Source: CAXXOZ01 sp963676435
GTDB taxonomy: Bacteria; Bacillota; Clostridia; Lachnospirales; Lachnospiraceae
Direction: 5' to 3'
DNA: 64,000 nucleotides
NCBI GenBank assembly: GCA_963676435.2
Contig: CAXXOZ010000018.1
Location: forward strand, 428,407 to 492,406
The notes under the pieces were generated by a model. That model made no database searches and was not told the DNA's origin. It was given only the letters and a program-made list of their open reading frames with translations. Below, one piece after another: positions 18,679 through 27,480 of the stretch (position 1 is its first letter; each line of letters begins with the position of its first letter). The translations under genes were made by a program, and so were the position numbers.

Positions 18679-18703
18679 ATCAAAGTGCCCGAAAGAAGGG
18701 TAT

Positions 18704-18776
<73 letters not shown>

Positions 18777-18790
18777 TGCATTGAACACTT

Positions 18791-18822
18791 AAAAAGAAGT
18801 TGGATTTCCAACTTCTTTTTTT
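18791..18822 (+). terminator. tRNA-Gly terminator
   Basis: AAAAAGAAGTTGGA pairs with TCCAACTTCTTTTT over a two-base gap and runs into T residues, a strong intrinsic terminator. Confidence 0.9.
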
Positions 18823-18839
18823 AGTGTGAAAGTACACTT

Positions 18840-19021
18840 GGATACTTAGCGAAGTCAAGCCTTAGGCGAAGACTGAGGTTAGTAAACAAGTGTTACCCGT
18901 ATGATTAGAAGGAAGTTTTTAAAGAGACGTTACCCGTGAATATGTGGGAACTTATGCAGCGATACTTAGCGAGAACGAGTCAAAGACGAAGTTCGAGGTT
19001 AGTTGAGTCCGCATTACCCGT
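18840..19021 (+). repeat. Two 60-bp direct repeats of the intergenic repeat family
   Basis: Unit A (18840-18899) and unit B (18961-19021) both begin GATACTTAGCGA, carry a GACGAAG/GGCGAAG core followed by GAGGTTAGT, and end GTTACCCGT or ATTACCCGT; a third ACCCGT lies between them. Unit B's core (CGAGTCAAAGACGAAGTTCG) matches the elements after pta at 1928-2035. No protein coding potential. Position just after a gene terminator is the same in both places. Confidence 0.6.
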
Positions 19022-19069
19022 GGAATTTTGATGGATAGTCTTAAGGATTAGGAATTATTTATGATTTTA

Positions 19070-19103
19070 TGTCGTTCACGACAAAATCCTGTCGTTCACG
19101 ACA
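19070..19103. repeat. Pair of 14-bp palindromes
   Basis: TGTCGTTCACGACA occurs twice (19070-19083 and 19090-19103). Each copy is a perfect 5-bp inverted repeat with TTCA between, and the two are 20 bp apart (two helical turns). This looks like a tandem operator, but no gene follows closely. Confidence 0.5.
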
Positions 19104-19724
19104 TTCTTGTTGATTTTTTAGGTGTAGTAACTACAATATTAATAGAGGAGAAAAAGAAAAAAATTATCCGTTAAAAAATGGAAATATAGACTATATGTAA
19201 AACTTGGCTAGTTAATATTAAAGTTGATTTAAATGTAATTAAATATGCATTTTATTAAAGAGAATAATTATGAAATGATTATAGAGACAGAAGAATTTTT
19301 ACAGATATTTGTAGTTGTTTTTTATGAATCAATATTTCTGAAAAGAGATTTTAAAGATAAATATGTTTATTGAGTGTGGATTTTTATTTGTTGATATATG
19401 AGCAGATAATAGTAAGAATATTAAAACATATAAATTTTCGACATATGATTGAAATTATCAGAAAATAGAGATATAATTATTATTGTGTTTCAAGATTCAA
19501 AAGGGGAGGGAAAGTTGAAGGTTATCTCTTTTGATGGCCTTTTATTTTATTGAAAGTAGAAAATATTCATTTATGTTATAAAAAAATTGAGGATAAAATA
19601 TTTATTAATTGATATAGAGTATTATTATAAATTGATTTTATGAACTAAATCACGGTTTTTTAAAGGAGTATTTTAGTGCAATAAATTGTGATTTATCGAA
19701 TCAAGAGAAAATGGAGGGTTTGTT
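19104..19724. other. AT-rich non-coding stretch
   Basis: About 620 bp without a convincing gene. A 42-codon frame at 19245-19373 begins ATGCATTTTATT but lacks a ribosome site and has no recognised relative. GGAGGGAAAG at about 19503-19512 is a ribosome-site-like string with no frame behind it. It may be a decayed gene region. Confidence 0.4.
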
Positions 19725-20093
19725 ATGGATTACATATCGCTTTACAACAGAGAAGGAAAGGCAACTGCTTGGATTTCAAACGATGATAATTTAAGTATAT
19801 ACTTATATAGTGGGGAAGCAGTAGCTTGGATTGCAGATGAGTCAATTTATAGTTATTCGGGAAAGTATTTAGGATGGTTATGTGATGGATGGGTATGGGA
19901 TAATTCAGGAAGAGCAGTTTTTTTTACTGAAAATTCATCAGGAGGTCCAGCAAAACCTGCAAGACATGCAAGGCCAGCTAGAGGGGCAAGACATGCAAGA
20001 CCGGCTAGAGGGGCAAGGCATGCAAGACCAGCAAAACCTGCAAGGGTTTCATCGTGGTCAAAATTAAGCGGAGAGAATTTTTTTAACCAATAA
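19725..20093 (+). CDS. 4-fold beta-flower-type protein with Pro-Ala-Arg/His repeat tail
   Basis: A 122-residue protein. The first 75 residues consist of about four copies of a short motif with Tyr, Gly and aliphatic-Trp: LYNREGKATAWI, LYSGEAVAWI, SYSGKYLGWL and WDNSGRAVFF, which matches the four-bladed beta-flower type seen in small bacterial proteins. From about residue 76 to 110 follows a low-complexity tail of PAKPARHARPARGARHARP-type units, strongly basic and proline-rich, encoded by imperfect nucleotide repeats of GCAAGACATGCAAG. ATGGAGGGTTTGTT precedes the start. No signal peptide. Function unknown; the tail may bind nucleic acid or membrane. Confidence 0.7.
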   Translation: MDYISLYNREGKATAWISNDDNLSIYLYSGEAVAWIADESIYSYSGKYLGWLCDGWVWDNSGRAVFFTENSSGGPAKPARHARPARGARHARPARGARHARPAKPARVSSWSKLSGENFFNQ

Positions 20094-20231
20094 AATACAA
20101 ATAAGCTAAGATGATTTGATGAAATATTAATTATATTAGAAAAATACAATTTAAAAATGAATTTAACGGTATATAGTAAAGTATTTAGACTTAATATGTT
20201 AAATAGAAATTTATTTGAATAGGCTAAAATT

Positions 20232-20428
20232 ATGTTTAAATCTATATTTAAAGATTTTGATGGAAATGATGGAAAATGCCTGAGGAATGGCGTGTTGGAA
20301 TTGTTGATAAAATTATTAAATTACATGACTCAAAAAGAAAGCCACTATCATCAAAAGAGCGAGACAAACTTGAAAAAAATTTATCCGTTTCCACGGTTGC
20401 AAACATCAGTAATGGATTATGTAGATAA
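20232..20428 (+). pseudogene. Remnant of an unidentified gene
   Basis: A frame from ATG 20232 reads MFKSIFKDFDGNDGK, then one base shift at about 20275 continues in a 50-codon frame (20276-20428) reading MPEEWRVGIVDKIIKLHDSK and ending SNGLCR. The sequence is charged and protein-like, not recognised. It lies at the head of the decayed stretch. A further protein-like piece (FAFLEKMDQVIDTEEYPILQ) follows near 20455-20515. Confidence 0.4.
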
Positions 20429-20691
20429 TTAATATATTTGATGGGATATATTTTGCTTTTTTGGAGAAGATGGATCAAGTTATTGATACTGAAGAATATC
20501 CGATACTTCAATACGTTTTTTGGTAAGTTTTTGGCCAAAATAATCATGCTCCATATCATAAAAGGGAAAAATGGTTTTTTCTGTTGAGTTTGCTACATCT
20601 ATTATTTAGTTTGGACAAGAGTAGATAAACATAGTTTACAGGAGCTGTATAATTAAAAATAAGTTAACAAAATCTAAAAAAGTCGTTTGCT

Positions 20692-20865
20692 GCTATACCG
20701 GACAATTCCATGTGTTAAAATGAGTTTGAGGATATTGTTCAAACCTGTTTTTTTAATGAAATAAGGAATCTGAGAATTGAGAAAGATAAGTTGGTAAGGT
20801 TAAGAGCCTCTCTTTTGTCAAAAACTTATGTCTAGTGAACTAGATTTTGTAGATATTGAAAACCA
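20692..20865 (+). pseudogene. Type I restriction specificity subunit (HsdS) C-terminal remnant
   Basis: After correcting one stop and single-base shifts the text reads NEFEDIVQTCF, NEIRNLRIEKDKLVRLRASL, then LSKLMSSELDFVDIEN. The pattern of a coiled-coil linker followed by LLSKLMSGELDV is the standard end of HsdS, the DNA-recognition subunit of type I restriction systems. No hsdM or hsdR is present and the rest of HsdS is not recognisable, so this is a degraded fragment. Confidence 0.5.
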
Positions 20866-21191
20866 CATAAAGTTGGAGAGAAAAAATATGGACTGAAAAA
20901 GAGTTTTTATGAGTTGTTGCTTGAAGTAAATTCGTAGGGATAATTATGTGAAAAAAAAATGAATTGTTAGAAACTTTTAAAATCATCAAATCTATCCTGC
21001 GAAAAGGACATATCAATTTACTCGTAATAAATGGAATCATTATAAAGAATATATTTTATATTATGACCACACCTGCTAATCTTATTAATTTGATGGATCA
21101 TAAGACTTATTTGGAGAAAACGATTGTTTTCTATATACCCAGTGAATGAAGGACTATGAATGGGAAATTTTGTGGATTAGAAAATAAAAAC

Positions 21192-21650
21192 CAGGTAAGG
21201 TTGAAGCGAGTGATTATGTAAATCAAAAAATTCATTTTGAAGATATTGAAAATCAAATAATTGAATCGTTAGAAAATGCCAAATATATAATTTGGATTGC
21301 AATGGCTTGGTTTTACTAAATCGTAAATTATATAATGTATTACTTGAAAAAAAAGAAACTAGGATTAAAATATTCAAATCGTTTTTAGATGATAATGAAA
21401 AAAAAATCATAATACAGGTTTTTGATCTTGAAGAAGAATTTGAAGTTCATTGGGTAAGTGTTACATCTTCATATACTAATATAATGCACAACAAATTTTT
21501 GCATTATTGATCTTAACAAAGTTATTCATGGAACATTTAATTGGGACCAATGCAGCAAATTATAACAAAGAAACAATAAGTGGTTGATGATAATGCTGCA
21601 ATAGCGAAAAACTTTTGCAGATGAAATTTATAAAATTAAAAAATATCGGG
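21192..21650 (+). pseudogene. Phospholipase-D-like protein, heavily frameshifted
   Basis: Joining frames gives KVEASDYVNQKIHFEDIENQ, IIESLENAKYIIWIAMAWFT, a segment LYNVLLEKKE, then the HxK motif as MHNKFCIIDLNKVIHGTFNW and TNAANYNKETISVVDDN, ending FADEFIKLK. That order (a helper helix, IAMAWFT, HNKFCIID, GTFNWTNAA) is the single-HKD phospholipase-D-like family found with restriction and repair genes. At least six single-base shifts, nearly all an extra base in a run (for example AAATTTTTGCATT for AAATTTTGCATT), interrupt it. No functional product is possible from the text as given. Confidence 0.6.
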
Positions 21651-21813
21651 GAAAAAAACTGTCAGCATGATTAATTTTTAAAATTTCAGTAAACTAAAAA
21701 TAGAAAATTTATATGTTTGCTTTGTGAAAAAATAAGAATAATGTTTGTGTTCAAAAATTCGTTGTTAAGCAAGTTGTATGAAAATGCATTATTAGAAAAA
21801 GAAGGAGAATTAT

Positions 21814-22365
21814 ATGAATAACCAAAGTCAATTATTGCAAGGATTAGAAGTTTTTTTTTTCTGGCGAAGAAACGTGTACTTTTATTAACTGGGAACATAC
21901 CAATATAAGAAACATAAAAGTTGTCCATTGCATATATTGAAAAAGCTTTTCAAAATGCAAGAATACATTTCCGTACAAATGGGATGGAGAATTTATGCAA
22001 TAACGATTTTTCTTGGATTTTGCAGGTTTGGAAAAGAAACCACGATCTGGAGATGAAGTTAGAATTGGGACGAAAATGGGTATGTATTTGATAGTCCCTG
22101 AATTCAAGAAACTTGGGCCTAACACACTGGGTGATAATGATGTTTCGATTATATATCCAATTGATGCTATGTTTCAGGAATAAGTCCCTTTGAGGCAATT
22201 CATGAAGTTTTAAATCGAAGAGATACAAAGAAAGTGGTTCTCGTTTCTTGGACAGACCATGTACAATACGATTATGATGTATTGAAAAATGAATATGACC
22301 GACGCATTGTATTTGATGCTGAAGAGGAAAACCCAGAATATCATAAGAGGGTGTTAGAGCAATAA
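21814..22365 (+). pseudogene. Unidentified gene, frameshifted and stop-interrupted
   Basis: AAGGAGAATTAT precedes ATG 21814. Joining frames yields MNNQSQLLQGLEVF, SGEETCTFINWEHTNIRNIK, KKPRSGDEVRIGTKMG, LIVPEFKKLGPNTLGDND, then after a one-base shift ISPFEAIHEVLNREDTKKVV, LVSWTDHVQYDYDVLKNEYD and a stop at TAA 22363-22365. About 180 residues if intact. The family is not recognised. Its order between the phospholipase-D-like remnant and the PHP-ATPase suggests they belonged to one accessory cluster. Confidence 0.5.
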
Positions 22366-22681
22366 TAGTTTGGTTGCATAAAATAATATACTTTAGATAA
22401 CAAACTTGATGCTATTAAGCAAATTGATGGTAAATGATGGGAACATTGATTTTGAACATATGGTAAAGAAACTCTAAAAATTGAAAGATGAATGGGACAT
22501 AAAACTAGAACTATAAATTTAGAGTTTAAATTAGAAATAAGCATAGCGGAGCACAGTTATTATTTGATTTCATGAGATGAAAAATTTGATTAGGCAATAT
22601 GCTGCTGAAGGCAGTAGATAACATTATTGCGTGATTATAATATATCATTAATGATTCACTATTATTTAAGGAGAGAGAGTT
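22366..22681. other. Decayed spacer before the PHP-ATPase gene
   Basis: About 315 bp. Fragments such as NIDFEHMVKK can be read but no continuous frame exists. A clear ribosome site (AAGGAGAGAGAG) at the end belongs to the PHP-ATPase. Confidence 0.4.
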
Positions 22682-24821
22682 TTGAAAATTGATGTACATG
22701 TTCATACCAAGAAGACGAAAACTGGGGATGCTGAAACTAGAAACATTGATAAAGATGCATTTTCCAGTATTATACGTGAAACAGATGTTAAGATAATCGC
22801 AATTACAAACCACAATCACTTTGATGTAAATCAATATAATGAGTTTGTAAAGGTTTCGGAAGATGTTTGTGATGTTTGGCCAGGAATTGAATTAGATATA
22901 GTAGAAGATGAACGTAGAGGGCACCTAATAGTAATTGTAAATCCTAAACAATCTATTGAATTTGACATAAAAGTGAAAGAACTTGTTGGTGCAAGTTCAC
23001 TTGAGACTTTTTCATTAGATATAAATTCGCTTATTCATGCGTTTTCGGAGTTTGATGCTATATATATTCCACATTATTATGCTAAGAAACCAGCACTATC
23101 AGATGATGACATTGAAAGACTTATTAGTCAAGTGAAAAATCCCAATAGAGTAATAAAAGAGTCAACTAATTCAATCTCTGCTGGAATTTATATTTCACAT
23201 GGTCATAAATCAATCTATGGTACGGATATCCACGATTGGAACACGTATATTTTAGAAGCCGAGAAGCTACCAGAACTAAGATTGCCTGTAGAAGACTTTG
23301 AACATTTTTGCCTACTTTTGGACAAAGATGAGTCAACAATAAATACTTTGCTTGATTACAAGAAGCAAGAAGAATTTGCTTTAAAACCATTTCAAAATGA
23401 TGATACTGTTAAGTTAAGTATTTATAATGACATTAATATCTTATTTGGATCTAAAGGTACTGGAAAGTCTGACATATTAAAAGCAATAGCTAAACAGTAT
23501 AATGACAAAGGGATGAGTGTACGAGTTTATCATTCTAGTGAGGAAAACTTAGAGGAACGTTTTGACATTAAGGGTAACAAACTTATTTTCGATATAAATC
23601 ACCTAGGTATAGATGATTGTTCTGATGAAATAACAAGACTAAAAAACTCGATAGATAAGGATGTCACTAACTTGTCAAATTATACTAGCTTCTTTAACAC
23701 ACAAGTTACTAATAGAAAAGCCAGAGCTTTGGCTGTCAGTAGAATTATCAAGGAAGATAATATCAGTTTGTCAAATATGTTCGACTCTTCGAATACTACA
23801 CTAAAACAAATTAATGGCTTTATCGAATACATTTCAAAAAGTGATTTCCTTCAAAGTACTTTAGATGAAAGTTTAAAAAGCGAATTGAAGGAAGTTCTTT
23901 TAAAGGTAGTAGATGTTGTTGCAGTTGAAAGAGAGAAACGATATGTTCAATCAACAAGTGTAATGTTATTGAATCAGTTAATCAAAGTCATCAGTGATGA
24001 AATCTCTAAGAAAACAGGAAGTCCAGTTAAACCAAGTACGACTGGGGTTTCGAGAATACGCAAGAAATAGAATCAATATTGAGAAAAGTTTAAAGAAAAT
24101 ATTATTTGCTTTGGAAACTGATATACCTAATTTATCTGAGTCTATAGGTGATTTAGGGGATAAAGGAAAACTAGATTGTATTACAAATTTTGTTATACAA
24201 GATGGTACGATAATTGATGGTAGTTTAGGGCCGTTATCGCAAGTTAAAAAGACACCTCAGAAAGAATTTGTTATTATTCTAAAATCTATATTTAGTAATA
24301 TTTATAGTAATAATTTATTTGAAGCAATAACAGAACTAAATGCAATAAATGGTATTGAAACAATAACGTCGATAAATGATTTAATTCTATTTAAGAAATA
24401 CTTTGCGATTGATGGTGATTTCTACAAACCGTCGAATGGTGAATCATCAATGCTATTACTTCATAATGAATTATTGGAAGATAAAGATATTTACTTACTT
24501 GATGAACCTGAGAAAAGTCTTGGGAATGATTACATAAATGATATTATTGTACCAATTTTAAAGCAGCGAGCAAAAATGGGAAAAAAATTGATTATTGCTA
24601 CACATGACGCAAATATTGCGGTGAGAACATTGCCGTATAATTCAATTTATCGTGTCCATAATAAAGATCAATACAATACATTTATTGGAAATCCATTTTC
24701 AAATTATTTGATATGTAATGAAACTGGAGTGAAATTGGATTGGAAAAACATCAGCATGAAAACACTTGAGGGTGGAAAAGAAGCTTTTGGGGAGAGAGGG
24801 AAAATTTATGGAGATTATTAA
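22682..24821 (+). pseudogene. PHP-domain ABC/SMC-like ATPase, one frameshift
   Basis: About 712 residues once one base is removed. N-terminal PHP phosphoesterase domain (about 1-200) with metal-ligand motifs KIDVHVHTKK, AITNHNHFDVN, PGIELDI and RGHLIVIV. The second part is an ATPase with Walker A FGSKGTGKSDI (about residue 260), a helical middle, and after the shift a signature-like KPSNGESSML, Walker B IYLLDEPEKSLG and switch His in IIATHDANIA, as in SMC/RecF-type ABC ATPases. Frame breaks at 24044-24047: GGGG should be GGG to join STTG to FREYARN. Start is TTG 22682, supported by AAGGAGAGAG. PHP-ATPase fusions occur in defence and DNA-damage settings; the TrlF-like group is the nearest match I can name. 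Confidence 0.7.
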
Positions 24822-25101
24822 GGCTAAAATATGTAGAGAAGATGACACGACAAAATTAATTTTACCAATATCAGACAAAAATTTGGAATTGCTTTTGACA
24901 TCTGATAATGCAAATGAAATAAAGCAAACTTTTAATGAACTCATAATTGAATTGAAGAAATATGAATTTAATTATGAATTGGATGATGATAAAGGCGATT
25001 TATACTCATTAATTTGTGATGAATACATAAAGCAACTAAATAATGAACTAAGTACCATTAGGAATGAATTGATTGAACAAGGTATTGTATTGATAAACTG
25101 A
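24808..25101 (+). CDS. Small hypothetical protein coupled to the PHP-ATPase
   Basis: A 97-residue acidic protein rich in Glu, Asp and Leu, with helical heptad-like stretches (NELIIELKKYEFNYELDDDK) and no membrane segment. ATG 24808 follows GGGGAGAGAGG and overlaps the end of the ATPase gene by 14 bp, so the two are translationally coupled and probably work together. Family not recognised. The ORF can be extended to 24766, but that lies inside the ATPase and has no better site. Confidence 0.65.
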   Translation: MEIIKAKICREDDTTKLILPISDKNLELLLTSDNANEIKQTFNELIIELKKYEFNYELDDDKGDLYSLICDEYIKQLNNELSTIRNELIEQGIVLIN

Positions 25102-25354
25102 TATTTGAAGTCTATATGCTATATTTTAAAATAACTATTATCGATATACTGACTAACTTCAAAATTTAATATTGAAAGGTTGGAGTGGATAGTAAAAGGT
25201 ATCTTGTAGGATGAAATTGCGTCAATATGATTCATAAGTTATCTATATTGACAATTATCGGAAAGTTAGTATGATACTATAAATTTTAATTTAATAAGAA
25301 TACATATCATAATTGAAAAGTAATGAAATCCAATTTTTGATAAAAGAGGCATTT

Positions 25355-25939
25355 ATGAAAAGATTAACAGGACTTAATTATATTTTTCTGGCGTTGGTTG
25401 CTTTTTCTGGATTAATGCTAAATGCAGTCATAGGTTATGGAGTCGAACCAATTTTATATGGGAAACAAATGATTGAATGGTCAGATATTCAAGTTATGGT
25501 TCATTGGATTATTATTTCTACTATATGGGGATTGACGGGCTTTCTAATTGTTGGTTTTGCAAAGAGGAAATATGATTTTGATATTATCAAAGATGGAAGA
25601 AAATTAAAATTTTGGCAATGGATTTTAATTTTTGTTTTAATCTCAGAAAGTTTGTTGATATCATATGCTGAATGGAATGGTTTTAAAATATTTTTAGAAT
25701 TTAAAACATTAGGCTGGTTCAAATTTATTTTTCAATATATTTATTATTTTTTTGAAATGTTATTGGTAACGTTAATTCTTATATTTGGACAAAAAGCATG
25801 TGAAAAATGGTTTAAGCGAGCTAATATTCCCTATGGTGGGATTGTAATTGCAATCACATGGGGAGTTGTCCATTTCATCACAAAAGATTTTATAGCGGGA
25901 ATTTTATATATTATTACGGCAGTAAGAATAAAAAAATAG
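25355..25939 (+). CDS. Membrane protein, CPBP-like C-terminus
   Basis: A 194-residue protein with about five membrane segments. The C-terminal PYGGIVIAITWGVVHFITKD resembles the second conserved motif of CPBP/CAAX-type intramembrane proteases (a helix with W..VHF), but the first motif (EExxxR) is not seen: only FQYIYYFFEMLL occurs in its place. So the protease site looks incomplete and activity is doubtful. AAAAGAGGC precedes ATG 25355; a TTG at 25313 is an alternative. First of a run of small membrane proteins. Confidence 0.6.
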   Translation: MKRLTGLNYIFLALVAFSGLMLNAVIGYGVEPILYGKQMIEWSDIQVMVHWIIISTIWGLTGFLIVGFAKRKYDFDIIKDGRKLKFWQWILIFVLISESLLISYAEWNGFKIFLEFKTLGWFKFIFQYIYYFFEMLLVTLILIFGQKACEKWFKRANIPYGGIVIAITWGVVHFITKDFIAGILYIITAVRIKK

Positions 25940-26003
25940 AGCGCTTATTTTATACCCTATTATTGCTCGTTCTACAGTAAAATTTATTTTTAAAGGTGAA
26001 TAA

Positions 26004-26525
26004 ATGAAGAAAAAAGCTAAACTAATAATTATGGTAACTATAATTGCTATTATTTTTGGAATCGGAGGATTTTTAATCGGAAAATATCAGAGTTCAAATA
26101 TAGCAGTTGAAAATGAAGATCAATGTGAAGTCGCAATATTTTTAGAAGGAATAGAGCCTTCAAATGTAATAGCAGTATGTTATTATTTTTGTGGCAGTCA
26201 ATATCTTTTAATGAGCCAAAATTCTATTGAAAAATTAGTAGAAAATATACAGAGTTATGATGTTAAAAAATTAGAAAATACTCCGAGTATTGAAGAAATT
26301 GTTACAGGGGGTAGTGAAATCGTAGTTTATACGAGGGAGAATTGTTATACAATTGTTTTTACTCCAAGTGAGTATAAATGTTATGATGGAGAATTTTACA
26401 CTACCAATGATAATGAAGAATTTCATAAATCAATAATGCGAATATATTTAGAAGATGTAAAAGAAAATGACTTAGTGCTACATCAAAAGCATCTTGAAGA
26501 GGGGGTATATGATTACTATTATTAA
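26004..26525 (+). CDS. Membrane-anchored or secreted hypothetical protein
   Basis: 173 residues. An N-terminal hydrophobic segment (KAKLIIMVTIIAIIFGIGGF, about residues 4-26) is a membrane anchor or uncleaved signal; no lipobox follows. The rest is an acidic outside domain of about 145 residues with TYR-rich strands and the end DLVLHQKHLEEG. AAAGGTGAATAA before the ATG. Family not recognised. Confidence 0.6.
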   Translation: MKKKAKLIIMVTIIAIIFGIGGFLIGKYQSSNIAVENEDQCEVAIFLEGIEPSNVIAVCYYFCGSQYLLMSQNSIEKLVENIQSYDVKKLENTPSIEEIVTGGSEIVVYTRENCYTIVFTPSEYKCYDGEFYTTNDNEEFHKSIMRIYLEDVKENDLVLHQKHLEEGVYDYYY

Positions 26526-26550
26526 TTTTGGGCTTAATAGTGGATTTTTA

Positions 26551-26634
26551 ACATGAAGAGGAAATGAAAGAAGATATTAAAAGATGTGTAGTATTAATAG
26601 ATTTAGAGAAAAACAGGATATAATGATGAAATAG
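26551..26634 (+). pseudogene. 3' fragment of a GNER-type membrane protein gene
   Basis: Read through two stops, the frame gives RGNERRY, then K.CSINRFREKQDIMMK before TAG. The same tail occurs intact at 27330-27420 (GGNERKYEKIYNTRRLREKQ) and at 41100-41184 (SGNERRFEKICRIQRFREKP). It is a remnant of a third copy, probably from tandem duplication and deletion. Confidence 0.55.
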
Positions 26635-26644
26635 GAGGAGGAAC

Positions 26645-26962
26645 ATGTTATTTGAACAAGGAGTAGCAACATCGGTGAATGCTGTTGTTATTATGATAAT
26701 AATTATTTCTTTAGTAATTTTAACAATTTTATTTTTGAAAACAAGAAATTTTAATTTGTTTTGGTATATTGCAAGTATGATATTTGCATCTATAGCATAT
26801 TATTTCTTAAGAAATTTGTTATTTGTTGAAAGGGATGTACCACAACCTATGGTTTCAGAAGAAAATACTATAATATTAAGCATATGTATTTTCTTTTGGA
26901 TAATAAGCATGTTGGTAATGTGGATTGGATTTTGGAAAAACTTTATGGCAAAAAAGAATTAG
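26645..26962 (+). CDS. Small membrane protein
   Basis: 105 residues with three hydrophobic segments (about 10-34, 38-56 and 75-97) and the short loop FVERDVPQPMVSEEN between the last two. TAGGAGGAAC is a perfect ribosome site before the ATG. Overlaps the next gene, with which it is probably co-transcribed. No recognised family; the small size and position suggest a member of a membrane-protein cluster. Confidence 0.65.
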   Translation: MLFEQGVATSVNAVVIMIIIISLVILTILFLKTRNFNLFWYIASMIFASIAYYFLRNLLFVERDVPQPMVSEENTIILSICIFFWIISMLVMWIGFWKNFMAKKN

Positions 26963-27420
26963 TTATATTGATTTGTATGATTGTTTTTATGATAATTCCA
27001 TTATTTACTGAAATATACCATGAAGTGTTTTACCGAATAACTATCTTTATATTGTTCATTTCATTATTACTTTTCTTTATAATAACAGTTGATCAAGAAG
27101 AAAAATTTTATAAAAAGTGGAAAATAGCACGTAATAGAAACAAACTAATTTATGTGATAAAAACAGGTTCGATTTGGGCTGTTTTTCAGATTCTTGGAGC
27201 TTTTTTTAGCAAGTATATAATAAATAATTACACGCCTTTTTATGTTTATTCAAAAACACCTTTAGGTTTTATAATTTTTTACATATTATTTATATTTTTT
27301 TTGGGCTTTATGGTAGGAATTATCAGCTGGGGTGGGAATGAAAGGAAGTACGAAAAGATATATAATACTCGAAGGCTTAGAGAAAAACAGGATTTGATAG
27401 AATGTAATGAAAACCATTAA
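26932..27420 (+). CDS. GNER-type membrane protein, copy A
   Basis: About 162 residues with four membrane segments, the central motif QEEKFYKKWKIARNRNKLIY and the tail GGNERKYEKIYNTRRLREKQ. It is clearly paralogous to the protein at 40696 (REENFYKKWEKIRSGRKLNY; SGNERRFEKICR). The start is uncertain: alignment with that copy favours TTG 26932 (MEKLYGKKELVI); ATG 26884 lies further inside the preceding gene. Of unknown function; similar proteins are annotated as DUF3899-like. Confidence 0.65.
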   Translation: MEKLYGKKELVILICMIVFMIIPLFTEIYHEVFYRITIFILFISLLLFFIITVDQEEKFYKKWKIARNRNKLIYVIKTGSIWAVFQILGAFFSKYIINNYTPFYVYSKTPLGFIIFYILFIFFLGFMVGIISWGGNERKYEKIYNTRRLREKQDLIECNENH

Positions 27421-27480
27421 TTACAGTAATTTATTTTGATAAATTATAATATATTTAATTTGAATTTTATGAGGGGACAT

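Noticed and set aside
18840..19103. CRISPR array
   Set aside because: Units are only two plus two, of unequal spacing, without constant-length spacers or cas genes.
19245..19373. 42-codon ORF beginning ATGCATTTTATT
   Set aside because: No ribosome site, no recognised motif, in a very AT-rich stretch where frames of this length occur by chance.
20276..22365. Insertion sequence or transposase remnants
   Set aside because: None of the recoverable peptide pieces resembles a transposase and no terminal inverted repeats were seen.
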